Assembly (NCBI GenBank): GCA_009746045.1
Contig: RPFO01000154.1
Span: forward strand, 1,201,167 to 1,265,166
Length of the DNA: 64,000 nt
From: Mesostigma viride
Lineage: Eukaryota > Streptophyta > Mesostigmatophyceae > Mesostigmatales > Mesostigmataceae
Reading direction: 5' to 3'
Shown: positions 10,226 through 21,540 of the stretch, one piece after another
Numbering within the stretch: position 1 is the first letter of the stretch
Layout of the letters: every line of letters begins with the position of its first letter
Translations under genes and position numbers: made by a program
Notes under the pieces: model-generated
What the model was told of the DNA's origin: nothing
Database searches by the model: none
The model's input: the letters and a program-made list of their open reading frames with translations, nothing else

Positions 10226-12776
10226 TTGAATTGAGACAACTATTGATCTGGATGCATATGTGATTAGTCATTACAGAAGAAATCACATCAACCCTTGCTG
10301 CCAGCCATGCATATTAAAGCTAGGGGTTGGAGCGATATCTGCGCTAGCCCATCGTGTGCATATCAGGTTTACCTGTGGATACAAAACATTACAGTTATCA
10401 CTGCCATGGTCATGTGCATATCTTGCAAATGCGCTGACCACTTGCTGAAGACTGCATTAATTTGCATGTCCAGCGAGCAGGCACTGCCTGCGCTGCGCGT
10501 GCTGCTTTCTGTTACAAAGAACACGTGTCCGGCATGCATCTGCGTCCTGCGTGCGCATTGCCAAATGAACTGGTTGCCTGCCCTTAAGCATCGTTAACTG
10601 GCACTCATAACATTCCCCTGGCAACGGCGATGACAGCCATGCATGACAGCCATGACAGCCACGACAGCCATGACAGCCATGACAGCCATGACAGCCATGG
10701 CAGCGATTTGGCATGACAACCCATGGTGTTAGGAGACATTGGTCCTACGGTGCAGCTAACAGCTGGGTAGGGTGGGAAGCCATGACGATATGGGATATGG
10801 CAGCTTGTTACATTGGTTGGTTGCCTTGGTGTAGTGGCACAAGCGCGGTATTGTGTGTGGATAGCACTGTGTGTGTGTGCATATGGACATGTGTGTACGT
10901 AAATATGCAAATGTGTACGTGTGGGCATGAGCAAGCAATACAAGCCAGCCAGCAAGCCGGCCAGCCAGCAAACCCAAAGTAACGAAGCAAGCCTGGAAGC
11001 AAGGAAAGACAGGATGCAATAGTGCAAGAAGTTCGCTTACCTAAGGAACGATGCTAGGTATTACCTGCTGGCTGCTGCTATAATATACTTTGATATGATG
11101 TAGTCTGCTACAATAGTTTCTTTTTGAAGCATGAATCCTGCCTTCCTCCGGTGGCAACATGCAGCATCCCAACACCACAACCCTAGCTATTCACATTACC
11201 ATAGAGAAACTAATGTGACACCACCAGTCACCTCCTTATTATTCTCCCAACCTCTCAACAGGACTTCCGGTCTCTTATTAGAAGAAATTCTAGCACCCTT
11301 ATCGTAATCACCGACCATGGACACGTACGTATCGAGCCTAGAACAATGGCATGCAGGCAACATGTAATAATGGTACCACTGCCAACCATAGCCTTCATGA
11401 GAACAAAAAAGGCTACACGACTAATCCTGTCGAGCAAGCACAGGAACCGTACTGACAACACTACTGCTATGGACTGCCTAGGCTGCTGGCAAGAGCTTTA
11501 CCTACACTGAATCATAGAAGTTTTACCAATGCCATTCCGCGATACCGTCTTTCTGACCACGTGCTTGACATCCACAACGACCACCGCCAACGCCAAGGCA
11601 TCAGGCAGGGCCCTTGCAGTCAAACAAAATAAGGTGTAAGGAGACGCGCGGCTGGCGATAGAAGCATATACATTGGCCCAATCAGCAAGTATGAATAAGC
11701 CATGAAGGGTTTCTTCCCTGGAGTTCCGAGACTGACATGCCGGGCGGGATAAAAATGGCGAGGTTGTGCATTCCAACGCTTGAGGCAAGCGAAAAATATG
11801 GCTGCCAACGGTAGAACTTATTTTATAAGAGAAACAATGCACAAGGCAGAAGAACCAAGACAGCTCGAAGGAAAGAAAAGAACACCAGCAACCCCGCTCG
11901 CCAGTTGCATGTACTTACAACTGCTGCAAGGTGATGACGAGCACAGTCGACGGTAACTTGCCTGGCAACATTTGCTCCGCCTGGCAACATAACAAGGCAA
12001 TATCACTCTTCGAAGTGAGGCTCAATTGGCAAATGCAGCAATCCAAAGGAACAATCAATAGTAATGCCCTCACTTGATTTACTGGATGGGACCAGTCTTC
12101 CACGACAAACACTGTCAAGCTCTGGAGAAAATCCATGATAAAATGCCTTATCTATCGAATTGCCATTAATGCTAACTTGCATGCTTATCAACAAGACATT
12201 GAAACGTCAATCTACGTTTAGGTAAATGTCCATGCCGCCCCCGTCAATTTCCGGAATGTTTCTCCCGCCATGGCTGCCGGGGGTCTGCTGCGTGGCACTT
12301 ACGGCGCCTAACTACAGTCATTTACGCGCCCGCAGGCCCACCGGCCGACAGGCGAGCCTTGTATGCAAGCTACGGACCTGCTTGGAGTACCGCGCCAATA
12401 GGCTCGGGTGAGTCTGGATGTGCATCCAGACTCATCAGTCTGGAAAGATATCGAACGTTGCAACTCTGCACTTTACGCGTTGTAACCCTGTCCTTCTGAC
12501 GACTTAGTCATACAAAAGGGGAGAGCGATGAATATTATACAAGAAGGTAACGCAGTTTGAGAAGGATTAATTAATTAATTAATAGACACGTGACTGCGTC
12601 ACGTGAGCATAAGTCCTCAGTGGGAGGGGAACATGGGATGGAATGGATGGTATAAGCTATCGATCTAGGTCCTAGTTACAGGGTTGTGGGTGGATTGAGA
12701 TGGATGGTAGGGGACAACTGGCTTCACTGTACGCTGAAATGTTAACTATATAGAATCTCATGGGTTTATTTATGGA
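10226..12776. other. 2.5 kb without a recognisable gene
   Basis: Contains the GACAGCCAT array, TG/CA-rich stretches near 10855-10930 and an (AGCC) run near 10940-10975. ORFs through these are repeat artefacts. I see no exon that joins to the ankyrin exon at 12777. Confidence 0.5.
10626..10705 (+). repeat. 9-bp tandem repeat (GACAGCCAT)n
   Basis: About eight to nine copies of GACAGCCAT, with one GACAGCCAC variant. It makes the Cys-His-Gly-rich minus-strand ORF there, which is not a gene. Confidence 0.9.
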
Positions 12777-12906
12777 GGAGTGTTTGTATGTCGACGGCTT
12801 CACTCAGGATGGGCGGACTGCATCGCACATGGCCTCATCATCCGGTCATCTGTCTGTTGTCAAGCTCCTTACCCAAAGCAGCGCGCGAAAGGGCGCAAAG
12901 GACAAG
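12777..12906 (+). CDS. ankyrin-repeat gene, exon
   Basis: In one frame the stretch reads ...VDGFTQDGRTASHMASSSG then HLSVVKLLTQSSARKGAKDK. The ankyrin pattern DG-T-A-H-A--GH--VVKLL is clear, with Ser for the usual Leu before His. A GT donor follows at 12907 (AAG|GTCAGC) at phase 0. The left edge is uncertain: an AG acceptor lies at about 12775. The next ankyrin exon is at 14761; the intron between holds a hAT element. Ankyrin repeats mediate protein-protein contacts; the role of the whole protein cannot be told from two repeats. Confidence 0.7.
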
Positions 12907-13321
12907 GTCAGCTGATCGTGCACACCACTTTAACCCTCTGTGCTTGGAACCAAGACAATTCGTGCGTGGTGTGTGGGATACACCAGGGTATCGAAGCCAT
13001 TGTTCCACTTTGGCGTTAACTAAACATCAGGTGGGTAACGCAGTCTACGTGGAATGAACTGATTCAGTCAACGTGACATGACTGAATTATTTAAGTATGT
13101 GGGTGCCAATGTCACACGATGCTATTATCTTTGTACAGCTCTCGCACAAAGATATTAGGTAAGAGATTAGAGCTAGTGTGGTGCTCTTTTGAAGCTTGCC
13201 GGTGCTCTTTTGAAACTAGCTTGGACGTTGGTCCAAAGGTGCAATGTTGCGATTGATACCGATCAGACACGTCATTTTGACCTGTTGACCGCATGCTGCA
13301 AGTGTCCATGGCATGGGAGAT

Positions 13322-14550
13322 CCAAGTTGGCAAATACGTGCATATTGTCAAAATAAATACGGCAATACGCGTTTTTTTGGCCCCGACGTATTATACGCGT
13401 ATTTTGTCCCGAATACGTTATTTGGACTTGGAAATTTTCGAGGTTCGAGCTGGGGCAGCTCTTGGCGCCAGGCCAACCGGACCGTGGCGCGGCGCTTACC
13501 TCCAAGATTTTCTACTATGAACTAGGCTCGATTACTACGAACTTGGCCCAGCAGCTCCTTTTATTTTTTTTGTGGGTATGCATTGTCGCAAGTCCAGTAA
13601 TGACTTGGCAAGCGTACATCCTGGAATTCACACGGAGAGTGCCAACAGGATGAAAATGCCAGCTGTGTTGGGAACGTGGTACGTAACATACATGTAGCCT
13701 GTATTATTAATATTGCATGGCGGTGTGACATTGGATTTTGCGCTAAGCGCAAACGTGTTTTTGCAGCCATGCTAGAAAAAGGGCCGGAGCATTGTTTGTA
13801 GCGAAAAGAACAGTCTTGGTGAAGGATAATCTGGGGAAAACGGTTTCGCAGCTGAAGTTTAGCTGCTCATTTTGCGGCCACAATTTTACCAGTGGCGATG
13901 GCAAGCAGATTAGTGCGACCCGGATGCGCGCACATCATTGCGGGCATCGCAGGGCAGGGCATAGATGCCTGCCCTGACGCAAAGATTGGGCAGAAATGGA
14001 GGTTAGAATTCCAGGAGTTGTGGGGCAAGACTGCCGGGCTGAAGGCGAGGAAGAAGCAGCACCTTGGCTCCAGGACAATGGCGGAGAGCAGCCACGGCCT
14101 TGCAGCTTCGGGGTCGGCCGGAGCAGGAGATCCTCGCCAGCAGACAATCAAGAGGTTTGTGAGCCCCACAAACGAAGAGGAGTGCCATCTCCTGGCTCTT
14201 CTTTGCTTAGAACGCGGTTTCCTTTCACGTGGCTCAGAGCCGCTCTTTCGATGCCTGCCAATAGTGGAGCTGTTATGTGGTTGTTAAAATAATTATTCAT
14301 TCATGACTCATTTGACATAGTCGAAGATAGCTGGTCGTCTCATTCATGGTAATGGTTGTCAGTGTGTTCTGCTGCACCTTGCTATGAGTGATATCCATGC
14401 ATAGCTCTGCCCTAAAGGCCTAAACCCTAAAGGCACATTCATAACCATGCCCGTAAGGCCAAACTGCACACTGCCGTATTCTAGTGGCGTATTCTGTCGG
14501 GCTCCCCGTATATACCCGTATTTTGGAGGCCGACGTATTTGCCAACCTGG
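13322..14550 (+). mobile_element. hAT element A (1.23 kb, non-autonomous, inside an ankyrin gene intron)
   Basis: The ends are inverted: CCAAGTTGGCAAATACG on the left, and CGTATTTGCCAACCTGG on the right. Interior sequence is an inverted relative of hAT element B at 17039-18334. A transposase N-terminal fragment lies at about 13800-14290. The flanks tgGGAGAT and atCGAGAT agree at only 5 of 8 positions, so the target duplication has decayed or the edge is slightly off. Confidence 0.78.
13792..14290 (+). pseudogene. hAT transposase N-terminal fragment (BED zinc finger)
   Basis: The frame from 13792 encodes KFSCSFCGHNF (Cys-x2-Cys) and TRMRAH; a second frame continues HIIAGIAGQGIDACPDAKIG. Together these are the BED-finger order of hAT transposases (C-x2-C, then R--H--G--G----C). 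The BED finger therefore needs a one-base frame change at about 13930. Downstream is a linker with QQTIKRFVSPTNEEECHLL, matching the segment before the hAT catalytic core. The DDE/RNase-H core and dimerisation domain are missing. Confidence 0.72.
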
Positions 14551-14760
14551 ATCGAGATGGCACGCACGTCTACATTGCCATCCGCTTGCAGGGCCAGCAC
14601 TGGCCATCCGCCAGGCATGGTGGACGACTTTAGATGCACCGCCACACGTGCCTAGCTGATTTTTGACGGATGCTACAATGTCAATACTAGCATGACAACG
14701 TCCCACATTTGATAACGATACGGGGCATGGTGAATGCGTGTGGCTGTTGCGTGCCGGCAG

Positions 14761-14862
14761 GATGGCTTGAACCGCGCACTTCACTACGCAACCGTGGGAG
14801 GTCACGTGGACGTGGTTAACCGTCATTTGGATGAAGGGGTGAAGATAGACTCCAGGAGCGAG
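14761..14862 (+). CDS. ankyrin-repeat gene, next exon
   Basis: Exactly 34 codons, one full ankyrin unit: DGLNRALHYATVGGHVDVVN then RHLDEGVKIDSRSE. It is bounded by an acceptor (GCCGGCAG|GATGGC) and donor (GAG|GTCAGT), both phase 0, and joins in frame to the exon ending at 12906. A possible third piece (IVVALLKDMGSAQALL, about 15017-15066) follows but is preceded by an in-frame TAG and lacks its first half, so the gene may be damaged or need another exon. Confidence 0.75.
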
Positions 14863-15016
14863 GTCAGTCCGCTTTTCAGTTATCTATGCGTGCAAACAGG
14901 GGCCGTTGCGTGACGCAAAATGAAGTGGAGTCCACCCAATCTGAACCCAAAATCACCAATAGTGCATCAAGGGTACCGCTTGTTAGAGTCATGCCTGCCA
15001 CAGGGCATAGACTACG

Positions 15017-15090
15017 ATAGTTGTGGCCCTGCTCAAGGACATGGGTAGCGCGCAGGCCCTCCTAACAATGCATGCCACCATGGCCGTGTG
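15017..15090 (+). other. possible degraded ankyrin half-repeat
   Basis: The residues IVVALLKDMGSAQALL look like the second half of an ankyrin unit, 150 bases past the previous exon. No phase-compatible acceptor was found. The rest of 14863-15272 shows nothing else. Confidence 0.35.
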
Positions 15091-15272
15091 CGTTGTCCCA
15101 AGTCCTACTGCGCATGGTGGATTGCGGGCCGTGCCCTCCCCCTCCTCCCCGCCATGTGCAGGGCAGCTTTTGATGGAGGGTACTGAACCTGCCCAAGAGG
15201 AGCACGACCCCTGGTTGGCCCGGTCAAATAGATCTGGACAGGTTCGTCGATTTTCCGTCTATTTGACCGGGG

Positions 15273-16083
15273 CAACCTAAACAACATGATTACCTGGTCC
15301 ATGCCGTTATGTGTATTTTGGGGTAAGGGGTTGTGATCACAACACATCTCGTGTCATTATAGTTTACCCGCAATTTCAATCCAAGGCCAACTCGTGTTGT
15401 GCTCCCGGCTATAAGGGATTTGTGTATGGATGGGGGTGGTGAAAATGGGTAGAGTGCTGTTAAGCATGCCTGTAATGTAGGATGCACATCAGGTCATCAT
15501 TACTGGATGAGAGCGATGACGAGTAGTGAAAGGGAAAAATCCATGGCCAGCGCTGAATGGTCACTGAATGAAAACAGCCAACACTATATGGTCATCGCTA
15601 TCTTTTCGGAGCGTATTGCACCCATCATGGTTACATGACAAAGACCTGAGAGCATTTTATGTGTACGATACATCGCTGTTCAAAAGATTTTCATGAAGGA
15701 GAATGCAGCAGAATTTCATGCTTTTCTATCCTGACACGATTTCATCTTCTTCGATGACCTGCATTGCGGCATTGCCTTGATGCCCTGCCGCATCATCCTA
15801 TGTGGCAATATCATGTGCAGGTCTTGAACTCCGTTTATCCAGGCTTATCGTGTTTATGGCCTGGGCTCATCTCTAACACTTTTTCCAGGTAAGCACGGCA
15901 GCGTTATTTTGTAGTATCTACTACTAATAGTTTGCGATTGCTATCCAGGTGCTATCTTTTAGTTAGTCATAGTAAGTCATAAACATGGTCATTGGTATTA
16001 CATGGACAGTTGGATTGGCTCATGGCAACTTTCACCACCTATTAGAATGTAACCCCTTAGTAGATAAATGTAAAGGCCCATGT
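15273..16083 (+). repeat. arm 1 of a large inverted repeat
   Basis: This arm is repeated as reverse complement at 16607-16748 plus 19841-20497. Divergence is a few percent. The 16084-16606 spacer has no recognisable gene. No target duplication was visible at the outer edges. Confidence 0.88.
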
Positions 16084-16606
16084 TTCACTCGTGAGAACTC
16101 CTACACGCTAAATTGCAAACTACGTGCCACCAAACGAGTCAGCATTCTGTTAGAAAGTGGTGAGCATGTCGCTAGATGTGGTCATTGACTCTAACACGTT
16201 TCCATCGGTACCAACTTACACAAGTTTCAATGTATCTGCTTCCAACGTACCGACAAGTTATTGTCGGTGCGTAGGCGTCGCCGTGCAGACGTTAGTCTCG
16301 CAGCTCGACGCCGGAAAATGCCACGATGCCTCGCCTGTTGCCCACGTTGTCATTTAAACAAAGCGTAATTTGACTTTCGCTTGATTATAGGACCCACGGA
16401 TGGATGGGTAGCCACTAACAGGAGCGTGCACCTTTTGAATGCCGGAGTAGTACCTGCTCCATTCAGGGAAATATTAGTTAGGCGTTAGGAAAATGCAAAG
16501 GAATGAGTAACGTTGGATCCGTCAACACATTCGTAAACACAAGAAGAGGTGCAGCTCTTTTTATTTTGCATTACACAAGGCAAAACAAGTCGTTGAGCTC
16601 TGTGAA

Positions 16607-16748
16607 ACATTGGCCTTTACATTTATCTACTTAGGGGTTACATTCTAATAGGTGGTGAAAGTTGCCAATCCAACTGTCCATGTAATACCAATGACCATGT
16701 TTAGGACTTACTATGACTAACTAAAAGATAGCAATCGCAAACTATTAG
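16607..16748 (-). repeat. arm 2, inner part, of the large inverted repeat
   Basis: Reverse complement of about 15935-16083; it breaks off at ...AAACTATTAG where a 3.1 kb element is inserted. Confidence 0.88.
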
Positions 16749-17038
16749 TGTCCAAAAGCCTGCAAAAAGTCCTAAATTTAGGACAGTGGGGAATGCGTAT
16801 CTAATCATGTAAACAATAATATTTGACCATGGCATTTGTACCACTGATAAATAATATAGCCTTTTAATTTCTATCAAAGACCTAAGGTTCAAATAACGAC
16901 GTTTAGTACCAAAACTGGCCCTAACCCATGGCAGACCTCGAACGAAAAAATGGCCTTAAATTGAAACTAGGACTTTTTAGGACCACCATGTATATCACAC
17001 ATCACCACGCCACCCACACAGTCCCTTAAGCTTCTTAC

Positions 17039-18334
17039 CCAGGTTGGCCAATACATCGGTACGTCAAATACGCCTAAAAATACCAGTATTTTACGTGGAG
17101 CCTGGTAGAATACGTCACCAGAATACGTGGCAGTGTGCAGCATGGTTATGAATGGGCCTTTAGTTAGGGTTTAGGCCTTAGGGGCATAGTTATGCATGGA
17201 TATAAGTAAATTATGGTGGAAGGCATTTAATCTGCACCATTCCTTGCACTTATTCCCTACCAACCTGCCACCATAATTTACCCATTACTGCATGAGCACA
17301 TTCCTTGCACTTATTCCCTACCAACCTGCCACCATAATTTACCCATTACTGCATGTGCACATTCCTTGCAAGCATTCATTGTGCATGCCAAGTCCGGGAG
17401 CAGTGATCAAACCTTTAATTGTACTGACTAAGGCCGGTAATCATCGCCTTGAAAGCGCGGCTCTGAGCCACGTGAAAGGAAATAGCATTCTCAACAAAGA
17501 AGTTCGCCACCAGGAGATGGCATGCCTCTTCGTTTATGGGGCTCACAAACCTCGTGATTGTCTGCTGGCGAGGATCTCCTGCACCGGCCGAACCCGAAGC
17601 AAGGCCGTGGCCGCTCTCCGCCATTGTCCTGAAGCTAAGGTGCTGCTGCTTCCTCGCCTTCAGCACCGGCCTTCTTGCTCCACAACTCCTGGAATTCTAA
17701 CCTCCATTTCTGCCCAATCTTTGCGTCAGGGCAGGCATCTATGCCCTGCCCTGCGATGCCCGCAATGATGTGCGCGCATCCGGGTTCCACTCATCTGCTT
17801 ACCATCGCCAGTGGTACCTAAAATTGTGGCCGCAAAATGAGCAGCTAAACTTCAGCTGCGAAACCGTTTTCCCCAGATTATCCTTCACCAAGACAGTTCT
17901 TTTCGTTACCAAATTATGCTCTGGCCCTTTTTCTGGCATGGCTGCAAAAACACGTTTGCCCTTGGCGACGAAATCCAATGGCACACCGCCATGCAATATT
18001 AATGATACAGGCTGTGTTATAAGTACCACGTTCCCAGCACAACTGGCATTTTCAACGTGCTGGCACTCTCTCCGTGTAATTTCAGCTAGCTTGCCAACTG
18101 CCAAGTCATTACTGGACTTGCGAAAGCCTAGTTCATAGTAGAAAATCTTGGTGAAGGTAGGCGCCGCGCCACGGTCCGGTTGGCCTGGCGCCAAGCGCTG
18201 CCCCAGCTCGAACCTCGAAAATTTCCAAGTCCGAATCACGTATTCCTGACAAAATACGCGTATAGTACGTCGGGGCAAAAAAAACGCGTATAGCCGTATT
18301 TATTTTGACAATACGCACGTATTTGCCAACCTGG
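17039..18334 (-). mobile_element. hAT element B with perfect 8-bp target duplication
   Basis: The element starts CCAGGTTGGCCAATAC and ends GTATTTGCCAACCTGG. CTTCTTAC flanks it exactly on both sides (17031-17038 and 18335-18342), the 8-bp duplication typical of hAT insertion. At 1296 bp it is too short to be autonomous. It sits inside the 3.1 kb insertion, so it is the youngest of three nested layers. Confidence 0.92.
17415..17935 (-). pseudogene. hAT transposase N-terminal fragment in element B
   Basis: The minus strand encodes KFSCSFCGHNF, then after frame breaks the linker QQTITRFVSPINEEACHLLV and ANFFVENAISFHVAQS then AFKAMITGL. The last is the conserved hAT segment before the catalytic core (IA-FF-ENAISF-V--S--F--M). 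The insertion 'AGGTACCACTGGCGATGGTAA' region after GHNF differs from element A. It carries the same frame break within the BED finger as element A. Confidence 0.75.
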
Positions 18335-19838
18335 CTTCTTACCAATCCTCAGGGCCCCATGGGACCCTACGCGGCCTTGGGGAGGTGGGGCAGCGTATAA
18401 CAAGGCCGTACCGTGCTGTGGCTGCACGTATATTTACGCGTGCCTAACGGTGTCACAGATGGAGCAGATCATGCAATATAAGGTTGTATGGTTGCTGAGG
18501 TTGCCTGGCTTGAACATGACCCACCCCTTACGGCAAACTCTCTCTAAGCATATACCATAGCTTGTTTAATGACACTGGCATGCTGGCCACCACCCAGGAA
18601 GGAGAGGACACAACATTTGTATGGCAACTTACATAGGATAGCAGCCAGATGAAGTTGTTAAAGAGCACTATCCAACATGCCACACATTGCATGCATTCTA
18701 GGGGGGGGGGGGGGGGAGGGCTGTAAAGCATCACGTATAAGCAGCACAAGAACAGCTAGAACAACTGCAAGCAATGGGCCCATGCTTGATAATGAACGCA
18801 ACCCTAACACAGCTGGGAAGCATGCGTAACTTATCAGCAGCGAAGAAGGAAGATTGCGACGATAGAAGGTACATGCCGTAAACCAACTACGTAAGCCATG
18901 TAAATGCACAGAAACTGTCCTGTCTTTCAGGCATAGCCGACTGACACTTACTGCTACGACTACGCTACCCCTTACACCTAACCACGGAGAGAACCCGGCA
19001 CGCACCTGTTTGTTACGTCGCCAAGTCCATGTGGATGCATTAATTAAGAATCGCGGATATCCGCAGCCAGCCAGCTTTCCGGCACAAGAACGCAGCCAAA
19101 CTTACAAAATGGTTCGAAAGTAACGTAAGACACGCCGGAGCATTGTTCTAGGCCCAAGATAGATCGAAAGACAAGTCATGTCACGTGCGCTCGCTACCCG
19201 GCCTTAATGTTCTGCAAAATGGTCGACAGTAAACTTCGGGCAAGAACACCCAGGCCCGGGCGCTCCCTTGTCAGATATACCGTTTCCAAACTCTATACTA
19301 CGATTAAAATCATGCGCAAAAACTGCCTGGCCTGGTGCGGGCAACGTTTTCTCACGCACTGACATGTTTGTGCTCAAAATCGACCATCCGGGCGCAGGCG
19401 ATCTGTGATCTACTCATGTCGAGCAGCCGTGCTACACATGCAAACGCAAATAATTTCGCAACCAAATTCAGGACCTTTACGCATAAGTATCAAGCCTTCG
19501 TTCTTGCTACCGGGCGCCCAAAACGATTGGCTCACGTGCGAATGCCGCCCATAATTGTCAGGTCGCCATATCCGCCGCACATCATTCCCGCACCCACTTT
19601 TTTGGCCCAAAATCATTGTATTTTTGGTCGAGGTACGTACATTCCCGCGCATCTACCCGGTACCCGGTACAGAATCCGGGTACGATGTACCGGTATCACG
19701 GGTAGAGTACATCTTGGAGGTCACGGTCCACTAGGGGTATGGACCATATAGTGATCCCCCCTGCCCGGTACCTCGGTTATAGTGACCTTAGGACCTTTTT
19801 GGACCAAGTCCTAAATTTAGGACGGCCGGCTGATTGAC
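18335..19838. other. remaining part of the 3.1 kb insertion, no gene seen
   Basis: Holds a poly-G run (about 18701-18715) and an RY-rich end with CCCGGTACCCGGTAC repeats near 19660. Short ORFs have no recognisable motif. Confidence 0.5.
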
Positions 19839-19840
19839 AT

Positions 19841-20497
19841 TAGTAGATACTACAAAATAACGCTGCCGTGCTTACCTGGAAAAAGTGTTAGAGATGAGCC
19901 CAGGCCATAAACACGATAAGCCTGGATAAACGGAGTTCAAGACCTGCACATGATATTGCCACATAGGATGATGCGGCAGGGCATCAAGGCAATGCCGCAA
20001 TGCAGGTCATCGAAGAAGATGAAATCGTGTCAGGATAGAAAAGCATGAAATTCTGCTGCATTCTCCTTCATGAAAATATTTTGAACAGCGATGTATCGTA
20101 CACACAAAATGCTCTCAGGTCTTTGTCATGTAACCATGATGGGTGCAATACGCTCCGAAAAGATAGCGATGACCATATAGTGTTGGCTGTTTTCATTCAG
20201 TGACCATTCAGCGCTGGCCATGGATTTTTCCCTTTCACTACTCGTCATCGCTCTCATCCAACAATGATGACCTGATGTGCATCCTACATTACAGGCATAC
20301 TTAACAGCACTCTACCCATTTTCACCACCCCCATCCATACACAAATCCCTTATAGCCGGGAGCACAACACGAGTTGGCCTTGGATTGAAATTGCGGGTAA
20401 ACTATAATGCCACAAGATGTGTTGTGATCACAACCCCTTACCCGAAAATACACATAACGGCATGGACCAGGTAATCATGCTGTTTGAGGTTATGATC
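19841..20497 (-). repeat. arm 2, outer part, of the large inverted repeat
   Basis: Reverse complement of about 15273-15930. Matches run through matching short frames on both strands, which are not genes. Confidence 0.88.
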
Positions 20498-20940
20498 CAA
20501 CAAAATATCCGCTTGCGAACAACTTGCAGTTTTGCATTATTCCCACATAGGTACTGGTGGCACATTTGCGAATTCGGCCCCTCAAGGAAGCATTGAAATT
20601 ATTACACCCAGAATGATAACAGCAGCAAAATAATAAACATACTAGTATATGCACCAGGCGTTGTCTACTGTCGCGCCTAAGATACGTGGGTGCACCCTAA
20701 GCAACAGTACGTGGAAAGAAACCTGCAAGCTGTCCTTTATATTCATCCTAACTCCAATGCCATTAGCGAGCGTACTTCCACATAATTAGCAGCTTAACTC
20801 AAAGGATGAGGGTACAGCATGCGGACTCTTCACTGTACAGACACTCGCCTGCTCAATCAAGGCATGCAAGAAATAGGCTCTGAAGGAGCACGCATATATA
20901 CTACACCCAGAGTTCACTTTCAGGTTCATGCTCAACTTAC

Positions 20941-21177
20941 CAAAACCGTCGTATTCCAGGTCAATTAATTTTGACCACAGAAGATCAATCAGCTGCCTCA
21001 CTTGGCCTGTGCGGCCGGCAACTTTCATCCCCTGCGCAGCAGAATCCCAGGCTTCTTGGTCGTGGACACACTTCACATCGTCCTTGGTCACCCGTTCCAG
21101 GGCCGACTTGGTGAAGGATGCACAGTCGCCAGCCGAAGACACGTTCTGCAAGGGCGATGACCAGCGGAAACCTGCAT
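20941..21177 (-). CDS. exon of an unrecognised minus-strand gene
   Basis: A 237-base exon on the minus strand has an excellent acceptor (TTTACCTTTCGCAG|ATGCAG at 21178) and donor (GACGGTTTTG|GTAAGT at 20940), entering and leaving in phase 1. It encodes AGFRWSSPLQNVSSAGDCAS, then a helical region with KSALERVTKDDVKCVHDQEAW and ending RQLIDLLWSKLIDLEYDGF. I do not recognise the family. The frame is also open upstream to about 21500 and includes DHCIKRLTGARRDNKVFVRK and IAVFNGIDCRSCNNVRDLLP, some of which is probably another exon. 20498-20940 shows no other gene. Confidence 0.55.
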
Positions 21178-21189
21178 CTGCGAAAGGTA

Positions 21190-21500
21190 AAGTGAATGGA
21201 ATAGGGCGCACATGGCGCATGGCAGAGAGCAAAGGCAGTAAGTCGCGAACATTATTGCATGATCTACAATCTATCCCATTGAACACAGCAATACTAGAAA
21301 GGTTCTTGCCGGGTGGCCCCTGCGGCCAGTAGCTGTTCAGCCCGCCTATTTGCTGCAGAATTTTTGCGCTGTCAACGTCCGCCCTCGGCAGGTCTTGTAT
21401 AATCTTAAGGCGGCTGCTGCCATGGGATGGAAACCGTTTGCGAACAAATACTTTGTTATCTCTCCTTGCCCCCGTGAGGCGTTTGATACAATGATCAAGC
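21190..21500 (-). CDS. probable upstream exon(s) of the same unrecognised gene
   Basis: Open minus-strand frame with non-repetitive, protein-like composition (FVRKRFPSHGSSRLKIIQDL, ILQQIGGLNSYWPQGPPGKN). Exact exon limits are not resolved; a phase-1 donor could lie at TCTA|GTATTG near 21300. The minisatellite begins just beyond at 21541. Confidence 0.4.
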
Positions 21501-21540
21501 ACGTAGGGGAGGGCGCAGCCGATCAGCCGCAGGGAAGGTG

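Larger units (their letters stand above)
16749..19838. mobile_element. 3.1 kb insertion with palindromic subterminal motif
   Basis: The insertion splits arm 2 of the inverted repeat. Both ends carry the 16-bp palindrome GTCCTAAATTTAGGAC within about 20-40 bases of the edge, next to GTCCAAAA/TTTTTGGAC. ATTAG is present on both sides and may be a 5-bp target duplication, but the site lies in a TAG repeat, so a shorter or no duplication fits equally. No transposase other than the nested hAT fragment was seen. Confidence 0.6.

Noticed and set aside
13314-14558. 8-bp target duplication for hAT element A
   Set aside because: Only five of eight bases agree; reported as decayed at best.
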